NCBI GenBank assembly: GCA_964627455.1
Contig: CAZVKC010000036.1
Location: forward strand, 17,680 to 81,679
Direction of reading: 5' to 3'
DNA: 64,000 bases
Source of the DNA: F-183 sp964627455
GTDB lineage: Bacteria; Acidobacteriota; Terriglobia; Bryobacterales; Bryobacteraceae
Shown: positions 7,852 through 16,261 of the stretch, one piece after another
Layout of the letters: the number at the start of each line of letters is the position of its first letter
Position numbering within the stretch: position 1 is the stretch's first letter
Notes under the pieces: model-generated
What the model was told of the DNA's origin: nothing
Databases searched by the model: none
The model's input: only the letters and a program-made list of their open reading frames with translations
Translations under genes and position numbers: made by a program

Positions 7852-9698
7852 CAGACTATTCTATGGTCGATCAGGGTCTCCCGCAGCGGGACCCCATGTC
7901 CGTCCCAGCCCATCATGCGGTAGTAGGCTTGCACGCAGTCCGCAAACACGGCGCGATCCAGTTTTGTGCCGGCCCACTTGCCTTGCGTGATGGCCTCGTC
8001 GAAGAAGCGTGCGGGCAGGATGTCATCGGACCCGCTGTGCCCTTCCCGTAGGTTGTAAACCCGCATCAGATGCAACCGGCGTTCCCCATACCGCATGATT
8101 TCGTAAGAAGACGTGCGCCATCCCGTTACGGCAGCCAGCATCGACGACATCTGTTCGAGCGTCAGCACGCGCGTAGGGGCAACCGCGAAAATGCAGAAAT
8201 CCAGCGCATCCGCACCGGACCACAACGTCATCAGAGCCTTGCAGTTGGGAACCTTTTCAACTGCCAGGCGCTGCATGGGGACCCTCTCCAAAATTCCGAC
8301 CGTGCGCGATTGATCCATCGAATGCGGCCAGCCAACCTCGGTGTCGTAATCCCAATCATGTTCGCAGATGTCGTATCGCGGCCCCACGGGAGCCACTGCG
8401 TAACCGAGAGCGAGGTTGGTCTGCGTTCGCGGCTCGAAGGGGACCATCTCGAGTCCCTTCACATGCAGAGCCCAATTCGCAGCGTCGCCGCCAAGCGCCT
8501 CCGCCGCGCGACGCACGCCTTCCGCCAGCAGGTTGCCAAGCGCGCCTCGGCGGTATGCAATATCGTCGATGGTCTGCAGCAGCGCGATTCCGTCACCGAA
8601 ACGCAAGGGAATCGACATTCCGTGCTCCGCGCATTCCATTGCCATCGAAATCGTGAACCCGAGTGAGCACGGATCCATACCCAGTTCGTTGCAGAGCACA
8701 TTTGCGCGAAGCACGACATCGGGTTCCGCCACGCCGCAATTCGGACCCAGCGCCCCGGTCACCTCCTGATGGATCCCTCCCGATCTCGAATCCGCCGGAG
8801 CGCCAACCGGATGCAGCAGTTTGATGCAGTGGTTCGGGCAGCCGGGACAGTCACCGTCACCGCGATAATGAGGCAGGAACAGCTCAGGCCGGTAGTTCGC
8901 GGCGTGTTCGAACACGCTCTCGCGGTAGTTCCGCACGCAGAGCGCCGCATCGATTCCATGCGTGTGTACCCACGCCGAAAATCCCGGCACCTCCAGTTGC
9001 CAGGTAGCCAGCGGGTTGTCGCGGATCCCGGCCTCGAAACCTCGGGTCAACCGTTCACAAGCCGCGGCGTCTGCTACCGCTACTGTTTTCCCGCCACGAA
9101 TCACCAGAGCCTTCAGCAGCTTCGACCCCATCACGGCGCCCATGCCCATCCGCGCCGCCTGGTAACAGCGGTCCGTCACCACGCTCGCAAAGCGAACCCG
9201 ATTCTCGCCCGCCGGACCAATGATCGCGGTATGCGCGCCGGCTCCGAGCGCATCGGCACAAACCGAAACCGGAGCGCCCCACAGTGATCCCGCGTCGCGA
9301 AACACAACGCGTCCATCGTCGATCTCGACAATAGTTGGGGACCCAGCGGCGCCATGCAAAACGATGGTGTCGTATCCCGATCGTTTGAGCGCCATTCCGA
9401 ACGGCCCCTCGACGCGCGCCTCACCAATTCCACCGGTGAGAGGGCTCTTGGACGCTACCGTAAACCGCGCCAGCCCCGCGAACGGGTGGCCGGCCACCAC
9501 ACTCGACGTGAAGATCAGCAGGTTTCGGGGATCGAAGGCGTCCAATCCGGCTGGCGTGTCCCGGAGCAGCAAGGCAGTTGCGAGCAATCCGCCACCTGCG
9601 TAAATCCGCCAGAAGTTCTCGTCCGGAGTTTCGACCCACGTTCGCCGCGCGGCGAGGTCAATGTGCAGGATCGACCCGTTGTATCCGGTCGCGATCAT
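7851..9698 (-). CDS. aldehyde:ferredoxin oxidoreductase (tungsten/molybdenum pterin)
   Basis: The enzyme oxidises aldehydes to acids with ferredoxin as electron acceptor, using a bis-pyranopterin W or Mo cofactor and one 4Fe-4S cluster. The 615-residue protein has the AOR N-terminal domain (YNGSILHIDL, GGIGEARVEGPFGMALKRSG). The four cluster ligands are Cys284, Cys287 and Cys291 (CPGCPNHC) plus Cys502 (DALDFCIF), with MDPCSLG between. The ATG chosen overlaps the kdsD stop; a longer frame to 9839 would run into kdsD. It sits between kdsD and a GntP permease in a tight operon. The aldehyde substrate is unknown. Confidence 0.9.
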   Translation of the reverse strand: MIATGYNGSILHIDLAARRTWVETPDENFWRIYAGGGLLATALLLRDTPAGLDAFDPRNLLIFTSSVVAGHPFAGLARFTVASKSPLTGGIGEARVEGPFGMALKRSGYDTIVLHGAAGSPTIVEIDDGRVVFRDAGSLWGAPVSVCADALGAGAHTAIIGPAGENRVRFASVVTDRCYQAARMGMGAVMGSKLLKALVIRGGKTVAVADAAACERLTRGFEAGIRDNPLATWQLEVPGFSAWVHTHGIDAALCVRNYRESVFEHAANYRPELFLPHYRGDGDCPGCPNHCIKLLHPVGAPADSRSGGIHQEVTGALGPNCGVAEPDVVLRANVLCNELGMDPCSLGFTISMAMECAEHGMSIPLRFGDGIALLQTIDDIAYRRGALGNLLAEGVRRAAEALGGDAANWALHVKGLEMVPFEPRTQTNLALGYAVAPVGPRYDICEHDWDYDTEVGWPHSMDQSRTVGILERVPMQRLAVEKVPNCKALMTLWSGADALDFCIFAVAPTRVLTLEQMSSMLAAVTGWRTSSYEIMRYGERRLHLMRVYNLREGHSGSDDILPARFFDEAITQGKWAGTKLDRAVFADCVQAYYRMMGWDGHGVPLRETLIDHRIV

Positions 9699-10666
9699 GG
9701 CAACAGACTCTGATAAACGTCGTGCAGACGGATCAGCCCGCGGACCATGCCTTCTTCCACCACCGGCAACACCGAGATCTGCGAAGGCCGGTCTTCCATC
9801 AAGGTGAGCGCCTCTCGCAGTGTCGCCTTCGGGCTGCACACCACGGGCGTCTTCGTCATCAGATCGGCTGCCGTCAAGCCCTCAGTCGAAGCTGTGCTGT
9901 AGAGCGCGCGCCGCAGATCTCCGTCAGTGATCAGACCTTCGAGGCGCTCGGACGAATCGACCACGCACACCGCGCCCAAAGGATGCCTCGTGAGCATGAC
10001 GATGACGTCGCGAATGGAATCGCCGCGCGACAGATTCACGGATTGATGCATGACGTCTTCCACCAGCACCTTCGTGTTGCGACCCAGTTGCCCGTCGGGA
10101 TGATTCCACGCGAACTGTTCCGCCGTCACGCCCTTCGCCTGCATCACCGCGATCGCCAGCGCATCGCCCATCGCCAGCGCGACCGCTGAGGATGCCGTCG
10201 GCGCGAGATTATAGGGTTCCGCTTCCGCGCGGACGCTGGCGTCCAGTGCGAGGTCCACCTGCTCAGCGAGCGGCGAGGACATGTTCCCGAGGATGCCGAT
10301 CAACGGCGACCGGCGTTCCCTGAGGTACGGCACCGCCTGCAACAGTTCGGCCGTCGTTCCGCTCTTCGAAATGAGAATGGTCGGATCGCCTTCCGCGTAC
10401 ATCCCGAGATCCCCGTGCGCGAGTTCCGCCGCATGCAGGAACAGAGCCGGCGTACCCGTGCTGCGCAGGGTCCCGGCGATCTTCTCGCCCACGCGACCGC
10501 TCTTGCCGACGCCGATCACGATCACTTTGCCGGTATGGTTCACCAGCAGCGCGACTGCCTGTTCGAACCCTTCCCCCAGACGTTCCGCGGTCGCTGCGAT
10601 CGCCGCAGCTTCCTTCACCATCACGTCGCGTCCAATTTCCGCCAACCGGCGTGCCTGTTCCCGCAT
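9695..10666 (-). CDS. kdsD: arabinose-5-phosphate isomerase (KpsF/GutQ family)
   Basis: The enzyme interconverts ribulose-5-phosphate and arabinose-5-phosphate, the first step of Kdo synthesis for lipopolysaccharide. The 323-residue protein has an N-terminal SIS domain (GKVIVIGVGKSG at about residue 46, STGTPALFLHAAELAHGDLG, SKSGTTAELL, NHPDGQLGR) and two C-terminal CBS domains (about 200-320). Length and domain order match KdsD. The aldehyde oxidoreductase start overlaps its stop by 4 nt. A Nudix gene starts divergently only 16 nt away, so its promoter must lie within or against that gene. Confidence 0.92.
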   Translation of the reverse strand: MREQARRLAEIGRDVMVKEAAAIAATAERLGEGFEQAVALLVNHTGKVIVIGVGKSGRVGEKIAGTLRSTGTPALFLHAAELAHGDLGMYAEGDPTILISKSGTTAELLQAVPYLRERRSPLIGILGNMSSPLAEQVDLALDASVRAEAEPYNLAPTASSAVALAMGDALAIAVMQAKGVTAEQFAWNHPDGQLGRNTKVLVEDVMHQSVNLSRGDSIRDVIVMLTRHPLGAVCVVDSSERLEGLITDGDLRRALYSTASTEGLTAADLMTKTPVVCSPKATLREALTLMEDRPSQISVLPVVEEGMVRGLIRLHDVYQSLLP

Positions 10667-10682
10667 CCAGTTTTATGGAAGC

Positions 10683-11174
10683 ATGCCTGGCCTGTTACCC
10701 TCAAATTTGCACCGGAAAAACGACCGGCAGTATCCCGCGCGTCCCCTGCTGGGCGTCGGAGCCCTCATCTTTCGCCGTGACAAGATCCTCCTGGTCCAGC
10801 GAGGGAAGGAACCGCTGAAGGGATACTGGTCGCTGCCTGGAGGCCTCGTCGAAACCGGCGAACGCCTCGAAGCCGCGATCGAACGTGAAGTCGCCGAAGA
10901 GACTGGACTGCTGGTCCGCGCGCACTATCTCGCCGAAGTGTTCGAACGCATCATGCACGATGCGGAAGGCCGCGCCGAGTATCACTATGTGCTCGCCGAC
11001 TACGTTTGCCGTGTGCGCAGAGACGGACCCGCGGTTCCCCAGGCCGGCGACGACGCGGGGAGCGTCGCGTGGGTGAGAATCGAGGACCTCGGCAGCGTGC
11101 TGTTGACCGAGGGCACAAAGGAAGTGGTGGAACGGGTCTATGCGAAACACAAGCGGAGAAACGCTCGAATTTGA
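10683..11174 (+). CDS. Nudix hydrolase
   Basis: This 163-residue protein hydrolyses a nucleoside diphosphate linked to another moiety. The Nudix box spans residues 54-76: GGLVETGERLEAAI followed by REVAEETGL, with all the metal-binding glutamates. The YPARPLLGVGALIFRRDKILLVQR start is typical of ADP-ribose or NADH pyrophosphatase-like members. The ATG at 10683 is the first one past the divergent kdsD start; the frame remains open further upstream but is antisense to kdsD. The 3' end overlaps the mutS2 start by 35 nt. Confidence 0.88.
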   Translation: MPGLLPSNLHRKNDRQYPARPLLGVGALIFRRDKILLVQRGKEPLKGYWSLPGGLVETGERLEAAIEREVAEETGLLVRAHYLAEVFERIMHDAEGRAEYHYVLADYVCRVRRDGPAVPQAGDDAGSVAWVRIEDLGSVLLTEGTKEVVERVYAKHKRRNARI

Positions 11175-13715
11175 CGCGCTGAAGGAGGTCCTCGGCCGTT
11201 ATCTGTCCACCGCTTTGGGACGCCGTGAACTGGCCAAGGTCCGCCCGCTCTCGGAACGAAACCGCATTCGCGCGTTTCTCGAAGAGACCGCAGAAGCGCT
11301 CGAGTATCAGCGCCTCGCAACCCAGGGACCGCAGCAAGGTGGACGCGGCGCAGCGATCCGGTTGCGCTTCGATGCGCCTGCCGACATCGAACGCACCGTA
11401 CAGAAACTCCGCATCGAAGGCGCCGCGCTCAACGGCAGGGAAATCTTCGATCTCTCTGGCTTGCTCGATCGCTGCGGCGAAGCGCGCCACACGCTCACTT
11501 CCCTGCCCGAACGCTACCCGCTGCTATCCCGCCGCGCGGAACCGATCGCGGACTTCCGGCCGTTGATCCGCGATCTCGCCGGCAAGATCCTGCCGGATGG
11601 CTCGGTCGCCGACGACGCCAGCGTCAACCTGCATCGCTTGCGCCGCGATCAGGAAAAACAGCAAAAGCTCATCCAGCAGTCGCTCGAACGCTTCATGCGC
11701 AAGCATAAAGACGACGGCACNNNNNNNNNNNNNNNNNNNNNNNNNNNNNNNNNNNNNNNNNNNNNNNNNNNNNNNNNNNNNNNNNNNNNNNNNNNNNNNN
11801 NNNNNNNNNNNNNNNNNNNNAGCTCATCCAGCAGTCGCTCGAACGCTTCATGCGCAAGCATAAAGACGACGGCACGCTGCAGGAAGAGTTCGTCACGATC
11901 CGTAATGATCGCTTCGTGCTGCCGGTGGTCGCCGGTCAACAGCGCAAGGTCAACGGCGTGATCCACGGCGCGAGCCACAGCGGCGCCACGTTGTTCGTCG
12001 AACCGCTCGAAACCATCGACCTGAACAACGAACTCGTTAGGTTGCGCGACGAAGAGATCGCCGAGATCAACCGCATCCTTGCGGATCTCACGTCCCGTCT
12101 CGGCAAGTACTCGCGCGAGATCCGCTACGCGGTCGACGCGATGGCGATCTTCGAGTTCATCTTCGCCAAGGCGCAGTTCGCGCTCGACTTCAATTGCACG
12201 ATCCCGAAGCTGAGCGCCGAAGGCGAACGCCGCCTGCATCTGCACAACGCACGGCATCCCTTGCTCGAGGACCTGCTCAAGCGCCAGGGCAAATCGGTGA
12301 CGCCGGTGTCGCTGACGCTCGACGAATCGAACCGCACGCTCCTCATCAGCGGTCCCAACACCGGCGGCAAGACCGTCGCGATGAAAACCGTCGGACTCCT
12401 CTGCCTGATGGCGCAGGCGGGCATCCCCGTGCCCTGCGAGGAAGCCGAGTTCCCGGTGCTGGACCAGGTGCTCGCGGACATCGGCGACCACCAGTCGATC
12501 CAGGAAAGCCTTTCTTCGTTCTCGGCCCACGTCGCGGGCGTCAAAACGATGCTCGAAGCTGTCACACGCGATTCGCTGGTGCTGCTCGACGAACTCGGAC
12601 GCGCGACGGATCCGGAAGAAGGCGGCGCGCTCGGCGTCGCCATGCTCGATACGTTCCGCTCGACCGGCGCCTTCACGCTGGCTTCGACCCACCTGCTGGC
12701 GCTGAAGGTCTACGGCTCCAATACCTCCGGCGTCGTCAACGGATCGATGGGTTTCGACGATCAAACACTCGAACCCACTTATGTTTTGCGCGTCGGCGCC
12801 CCCGGCAAGTCCGCAGGACTCGACATTGCGAGCCGCCTCGGCCTGCCCGCGCCGCTGATCGATCACGCGCGCTCGCTGCTTTCGACCAACGAACGCGACA
12901 TCGCGCGGTTCCTGTCGGAACTCCACGCCAAACTCGACGCGGCCGCGCAACTCGAGTCGCGCCTCAAGGACGAGATCGCGCGAGTCAACCAGCGTGAAGC
13001 CGCGCTCGAACGCGACTATCAGCAAAAGCGGGAGCGCAAGCTGCAGGAACTCGAAGACAAGAGCAAGCAACTCGCTGCGGAATTCGAGCAGCATGCCCGT
13101 CAGACCATCGAACAGATCACGCAGAACGTCGAACAGCGCAAGGCTTCAGAAACCGCGCTGCGTAAGGTCGCCAAGGCCCGACGCGAATTCCTCGAGGACG
13201 TGAATGTAACAGTCGAAGCCGAGAAGCCCGCCCCGGCGAAAGACGAGAAACCGCGCCTCAAGATCGAAGAAGGCGCCCGCGTGAAACTGAAGGGCATCCG
13301 CCAGCCCGCGAAGATCCGCAGGATCCACGGCGAGCGCATCGAAGTCGAGGCCGGCTTCATGAAGATGCAGGTCGCGTTCGACGACATCGAGGAAGTGCTC
13401 GACGCGAAGTCCACCGACGCGAATCTGCCGAAGAATGTCTCGTTCCACCAGCAGGGTCCGTCGTGGGATGTCGTCTATTCGGAGATCAACGTCGTGGGCA
13501 AGCACGCCGATGAAGCAGTCGACGAAGTGGACAAATTCCTCGACAAAGCCGCGCTCGCGCAGGTGGACCGCATCCGCATCGTGCACGGCTTCGGGATGGG
13601 CGTCCTGCGCAAGGCGATCGCCAAGCTTCTGCAGAGCAATCCCCATGTATCGCGCTTCTATGAAGCGGAACAACACGAGGGCGGCGGTGGTGCTACCGTT
13701 GTGGAACTGAAATGA
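11140..13715 (+). CDS. mutS2: endonuclease MutS2 (interrupted in this assembly by a spurious gap)
   Basis: MutS2 is a MutS-family ATPase linked to recombination suppression and ribosome rescue. A 100-N gap (11721-11820) lies between two identical 55-bp copies; deleting the gap and one copy (155 nt) gives an uninterrupted 806-codon gene, the usual length. Visible features are the N-terminal clamp/core, Walker A (GPNTGGKTVAMK), Walker B (LVLLDELGRATDPEEGG), a long coiled coil and a C-terminal Smr domain with HGFGMGVLRKAI. The Smr LDLRG motif reads INVVG, so the acidic and basic residues tied to nuclease activity in other members are absent. The SDR gene overlaps its stop (ATGA). Confidence 0.93.
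11666..11720. repeat. 55-bp direct repeat, left copy (assembly overlap)
   Basis: This 55-bp stretch of mutS2 is identical to 11821-11875 on the other side of the N gap. Its size and position identify it as the unmerged overlap between two contigs, not a biological duplication. Confidence 0.95.
11721..11820. other. assembly gap of 100 N inside mutS2
   Basis: The gap has the default scaffold length. Because the two flanks share 55 bp, the true distance is zero and the flanks overlap. Removing 11721-11875 restores the mutS2 reading frame. Confidence 0.95.
11821..11875. repeat. 55-bp direct repeat, right copy (assembly overlap)
   Basis: This is the second copy of the sequence at 11666-11720. 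It is followed by unique mutS2 sequence (GCTGCAGGAAGAG). Confidence 0.95.
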
Positions 13716-14548
13716 CCCCTAACGCACTCCATCCCGACCTGAACGGCCGCGTCGCCATCGTCACTGGAGCGAGCCGCGGCATCGGCAAAGCCATTGCGCT
13801 GCGCCTGGCGAGCGAAGGCGCGGACGTCGTCATTGCCTCCAAAAGCGAGACGTCGACCGAGAAACTTCCCGGCTCGATCCACGAAACCGCCGACGCGATC
13901 CGCGCGCTGGGACGTAAAGCCATCGCGCTTCCCGTCGATGTCCGCAACGACGAGGCCGTCGAAGGCATGGTGAAGCGCACCATCGAGGAACTCGGCCGCA
14001 TCGACTTTCTCATCAACAACGCGGGCGCCATCTGGACCCAGCGCGTTCTCGACACGCCGCCGAAACGCGTCGATCTCATGATGCAGATCAACATGCGCGC
14101 ATCGTATGTCACTGCCTACTACGCGCTGCCGCACATGGTGAAGCAGAGGTGGGGACACATCCTCAACATGTGCCCGAAGATGCACGCCAGTCCGTCGCCC
14201 GGCAAGGTCGCCTACATGATCTCGAAACTCGGCATGGCGCAGGTCGCGATGGGAATCGCCGAAGAGCATCGTGCCGACAATATCGCCGCAAACACGCTCT
14301 GGCCTCGCACCATTATCGAGAGTCAGGCGTCCATCAATTGGAAGATGCACGACCGCAGCCAGTGGCGGACCCCGGAAATCATGTGCGACGCAACCATGGC
14401 CATCTTCAGCCAGGAACCGTCCACCTTCACCGGTCGCATGCTGATTGACGAAGAAGTGCTCACCGAGGTCGCCGGGGTCACGAACTTCGACCATTACTGG
14501 TGCGAAGGCAAGCCGCCCGCCAACCCGGTCTACATTGATAAATGGTGA
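13712..14548 (+). CDS. short-chain dehydrogenase/reductase, HSDL2-like
   Basis: This 278-residue NAD(P)-dependent oxidoreductase has the Rossmann motif TGASRGIGKAIALRLA (residues about 18-33), NNAG (about 107-110) and the catalytic YMISK. The spacing and the LNMCPKMH segment resemble hydroxysteroid dehydrogenase-like 2 proteins, where the sequence is LNISPPL. Here the serine position is Cys-Pro, so the classical Ser-Tyr-Lys triad is not evident. The ATG overlaps the mutS2 stop and the gene overlaps the start of the next one by 7 nt. Its substrate is unknown; a lipid or ketone is suggested by the subfamily only. Confidence 0.87.
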   Translation: MTPNALHPDLNGRVAIVTGASRGIGKAIALRLASEGADVVIASKSETSTEKLPGSIHETADAIRALGRKAIALPVDVRNDEAVEGMVKRTIEELGRIDFLINNAGAIWTQRVLDTPPKRVDLMMQINMRASYVTAYYALPHMVKQRWGHILNMCPKMHASPSPGKVAYMISKLGMAQVAMGIAEEHRADNIAANTLWPRTIIESQASINWKMHDRSQWRTPEIMCDATMAIFSQEPSTFTGRMLIDEEVLTEVAGVTNFDHYWCEGKPPANPVYIDKW

Positions 14549-15729
14549 TTATGTCTGTTCCTGTCCTCCTTGTCCTGACACTCGCGGCCTTCGACGATTG
14601 GTCGCAATGGCGCGGACCCAACCGCGACGCCATCGCGCAAACCAACATCGCCGCATGGCCTGACAAACTCACGGCGAAGTGGAAGGTCGAAGTCGGCGAA
14701 GGACACTCGTCTCCGATCTTCGGCGCCGGGCGTATCTATCAATTCGCGCGGCAGGACGGACAGGAAGTCGTACGCGCCATCGACCCGGCAACCGGGAAGA
14801 ATATCTGGCAGCGCAACTACGACGCTCCTTACAGCATCAACATGGCGGCGTTCACGCATGGCAAGGGACCCAAGTCCACGCCGGTGTTCGCCAACGGCCG
14901 CTTGTACACCTTCGGCATCAACGGGATCCTCACAGCGTGGGACGCCGCCACCGGCAATCAGATCTGGCGGCACGATTTCAAGAACACCCCGTCGTTCGGA
15001 GGCGCGATGTCCCCGATCGTCTTCGAGAACATGCTCATCGCACACGGCGGAGGCGATGGCGCGGGATTCCTCACGGCCTTCGACGCAGCGACGGGCGCCG
15101 TCAAGTGGACCTGGAAAGAAGACGGCCCTGCTTACGCGTCGCCGGTCATTACGATGTTCGAGGGCACGCCCCATCTGGTGACGGAAAGTCAGAAGAACGT
15201 GATCGGCATCAACGCCCGCACCGGCCAGTTGTTGTGGAAGATCCCGTTCACCACCTCCTACGAACAGAACTCCGTCACGCCCGCCATTCACAACGATGTC
15301 GTGGTCTATTCCGGACTCGATCGCGGCGTCGGCGCCGTTCGCATTACGCGCCAGCGCCTCGAACCGCTCTGGGAAAACAAGACCGTTTCGATGTACATGA
15401 ACTCGCCGGTCTGGTCCGGAGACCTCCTGTGCGGGCTTTCCCATAAAAACAAAGGCCAGTACTTTTGTTTGAATGCGACGAATGGTCAAATCGCGTGGAC
15501 CAGCCCCGGCCGCCAGGGCGACAATGCCGCAATGATCCTCGCGGGAAGCAAGCTGCTCGCGCTCAACACCGACGGACACCTGCTCGTCATGGACATGCAG
15601 GCCAAATCCTTCCAGCAACTGCGCGATTACGAAGTGGCATCGAGCGCGACCTGGGCGCATCCGGCGCTCATCCCCGGCGGTATCCTGGTCAAGGATTCCA
15701 AACACCTCATCTTTTATCCCCTGCAATAA
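14542..15729 (+). CDS. exported PQQ-like beta-propeller protein
   Basis: This 395-residue protein starts with a signal peptide (MVIMSVPVLLVLTLAAFDD) and continues with WSQWRGPNRD and repeated AxDxxTGxxxW blades (IDPATGKNIWQ, WDAATGNQIWR, FDAATGAVKWT, INARTGQLLWK). These are diagnostic of the PQQ/BamB-type eight-bladed propeller. No clear quinone or metal-binding signature was recognised, so it may be a binding or scaffolding protein rather than a dehydrogenase. An alternative ATG lies three codons in, at 14551. It lies between the SDR and moaB in a continuous operon. Confidence 0.85.
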   Translation: MVIMSVPVLLVLTLAAFDDWSQWRGPNRDAIAQTNIAAWPDKLTAKWKVEVGEGHSSPIFGAGRIYQFARQDGQEVVRAIDPATGKNIWQRNYDAPYSINMAAFTHGKGPKSTPVFANGRLYTFGINGILTAWDAATGNQIWRHDFKNTPSFGGAMSPIVFENMLIAHGGGDGAGFLTAFDAATGAVKWTWKEDGPAYASPVITMFEGTPHLVTESQKNVIGINARTGQLLWKIPFTTSYEQNSVTPAIHNDVVVYSGLDRGVGAVRITRQRLEPLWENKTVSMYMNSPVWSGDLLCGLSHKNKGQYFCLNATNGQIAWTSPGRQGDNAAMILAGSKLLALNTDGHLLVMDMQAKSFQQLRDYEVASSATWAHPALIPGGILVKDSKHLIFYPLQ

Positions 15730-15732
15730 CGC

Positions 15733-16248
15733 ATGAGCGAATCCGCCAACCTGCATAAATCGAAGGCCCGCGAGAAGGGTCCCGTTCGCATCGCGATCGT
15801 CACGGTCAGCGACACGCGCACGCCCGAGACCGACAAAAACGCGCATTATCTGAAGCCCGCGATCGAGTCGGCGAACCACATTCTCACTGACTACCGCATC
15901 ATCAAGGACGAACCGGATCAGGTCGCTGCGACCCTCGACGAACTCGCCGCAAACGCTAATGTCCAGGCCATTCTCTGGAACGGCGGCACCGGCATCTCAC
16001 AGCGCGACACGACGTTCGACGTCCTCAGCCGCATGCTCGACAAGACACTCCCCGGCTTCGGGGAAATCTTCCGCATGCTCAGCTATCACGACATCGGACC
16101 CGCCGCCATGTTGTCTCGCGCGACGGCCGGCGTTTACAAGGGCAAGATCATTTTCTCGACGCCCGGATCTCCCAACGCCGTGAAACTCGCGTGGGAAAAA
16201 CTGATCCTCCCCGAGATCGAACATTTGGCGTGGGAAGTCACTCGATGA
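15733..16248 (+). CDS. moaB: molybdenum cofactor biosynthesis protein MoaB/Mog family
   Basis: This 171-residue protein belongs to the MoCF-binding (MogA/MoaB) fold, which adenylylates molybdopterin before metal insertion. Motifs are IAIVTVSDTRT (residues about 20-30), WNGGTGISQRDTT (about 82-94) and FSTPGSPNAVKLAWEKLILPE near the end. It starts 3 nt after the propeller stop. Another gene of the window, the aldehyde:ferredoxin oxidoreductase, needs this kind of cofactor, but the two are in different operons. Confidence 0.92.
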   Translation: MSESANLHKSKAREKGPVRIAIVTVSDTRTPETDKNAHYLKPAIESANHILTDYRIIKDEPDQVAATLDELAANANVQAILWNGGTGISQRDTTFDVLSRMLDKTLPGFGEIFRMLSYHDIGPAAMLSRATAGVYKGKIIFSTPGSPNAVKLAWEKLILPEIEHLAWEVTR

Positions 16249-16261
16249 TAGTCTCGTTTCG

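Noticed and set aside
10281..10682. 134-residue N-terminal extension of the Nudix protein
   Set aside because: It is antisense to kdsD; the first ATG clear of that gene (10683) gives a normal-length Nudix hydrolase.
11666..11875. Internal tandem duplication or frameshift in mutS2
   Set aside because: The repeat equals the assembly overlap and the gene is intact once it is collapsed.
11649..13094. Long minus-strand frame opposite mutS2, crossing the N gap
   Set aside because: It is antisense to mutS2 and depends on unknown bases in an artefactual gap.
7851..16248. Functional operon linking AOR with moaB through cofactor supply
   Set aside because: The genes are on opposite strands in separate transcription units; proximity alone is weak and MoaB serves many enzymes.
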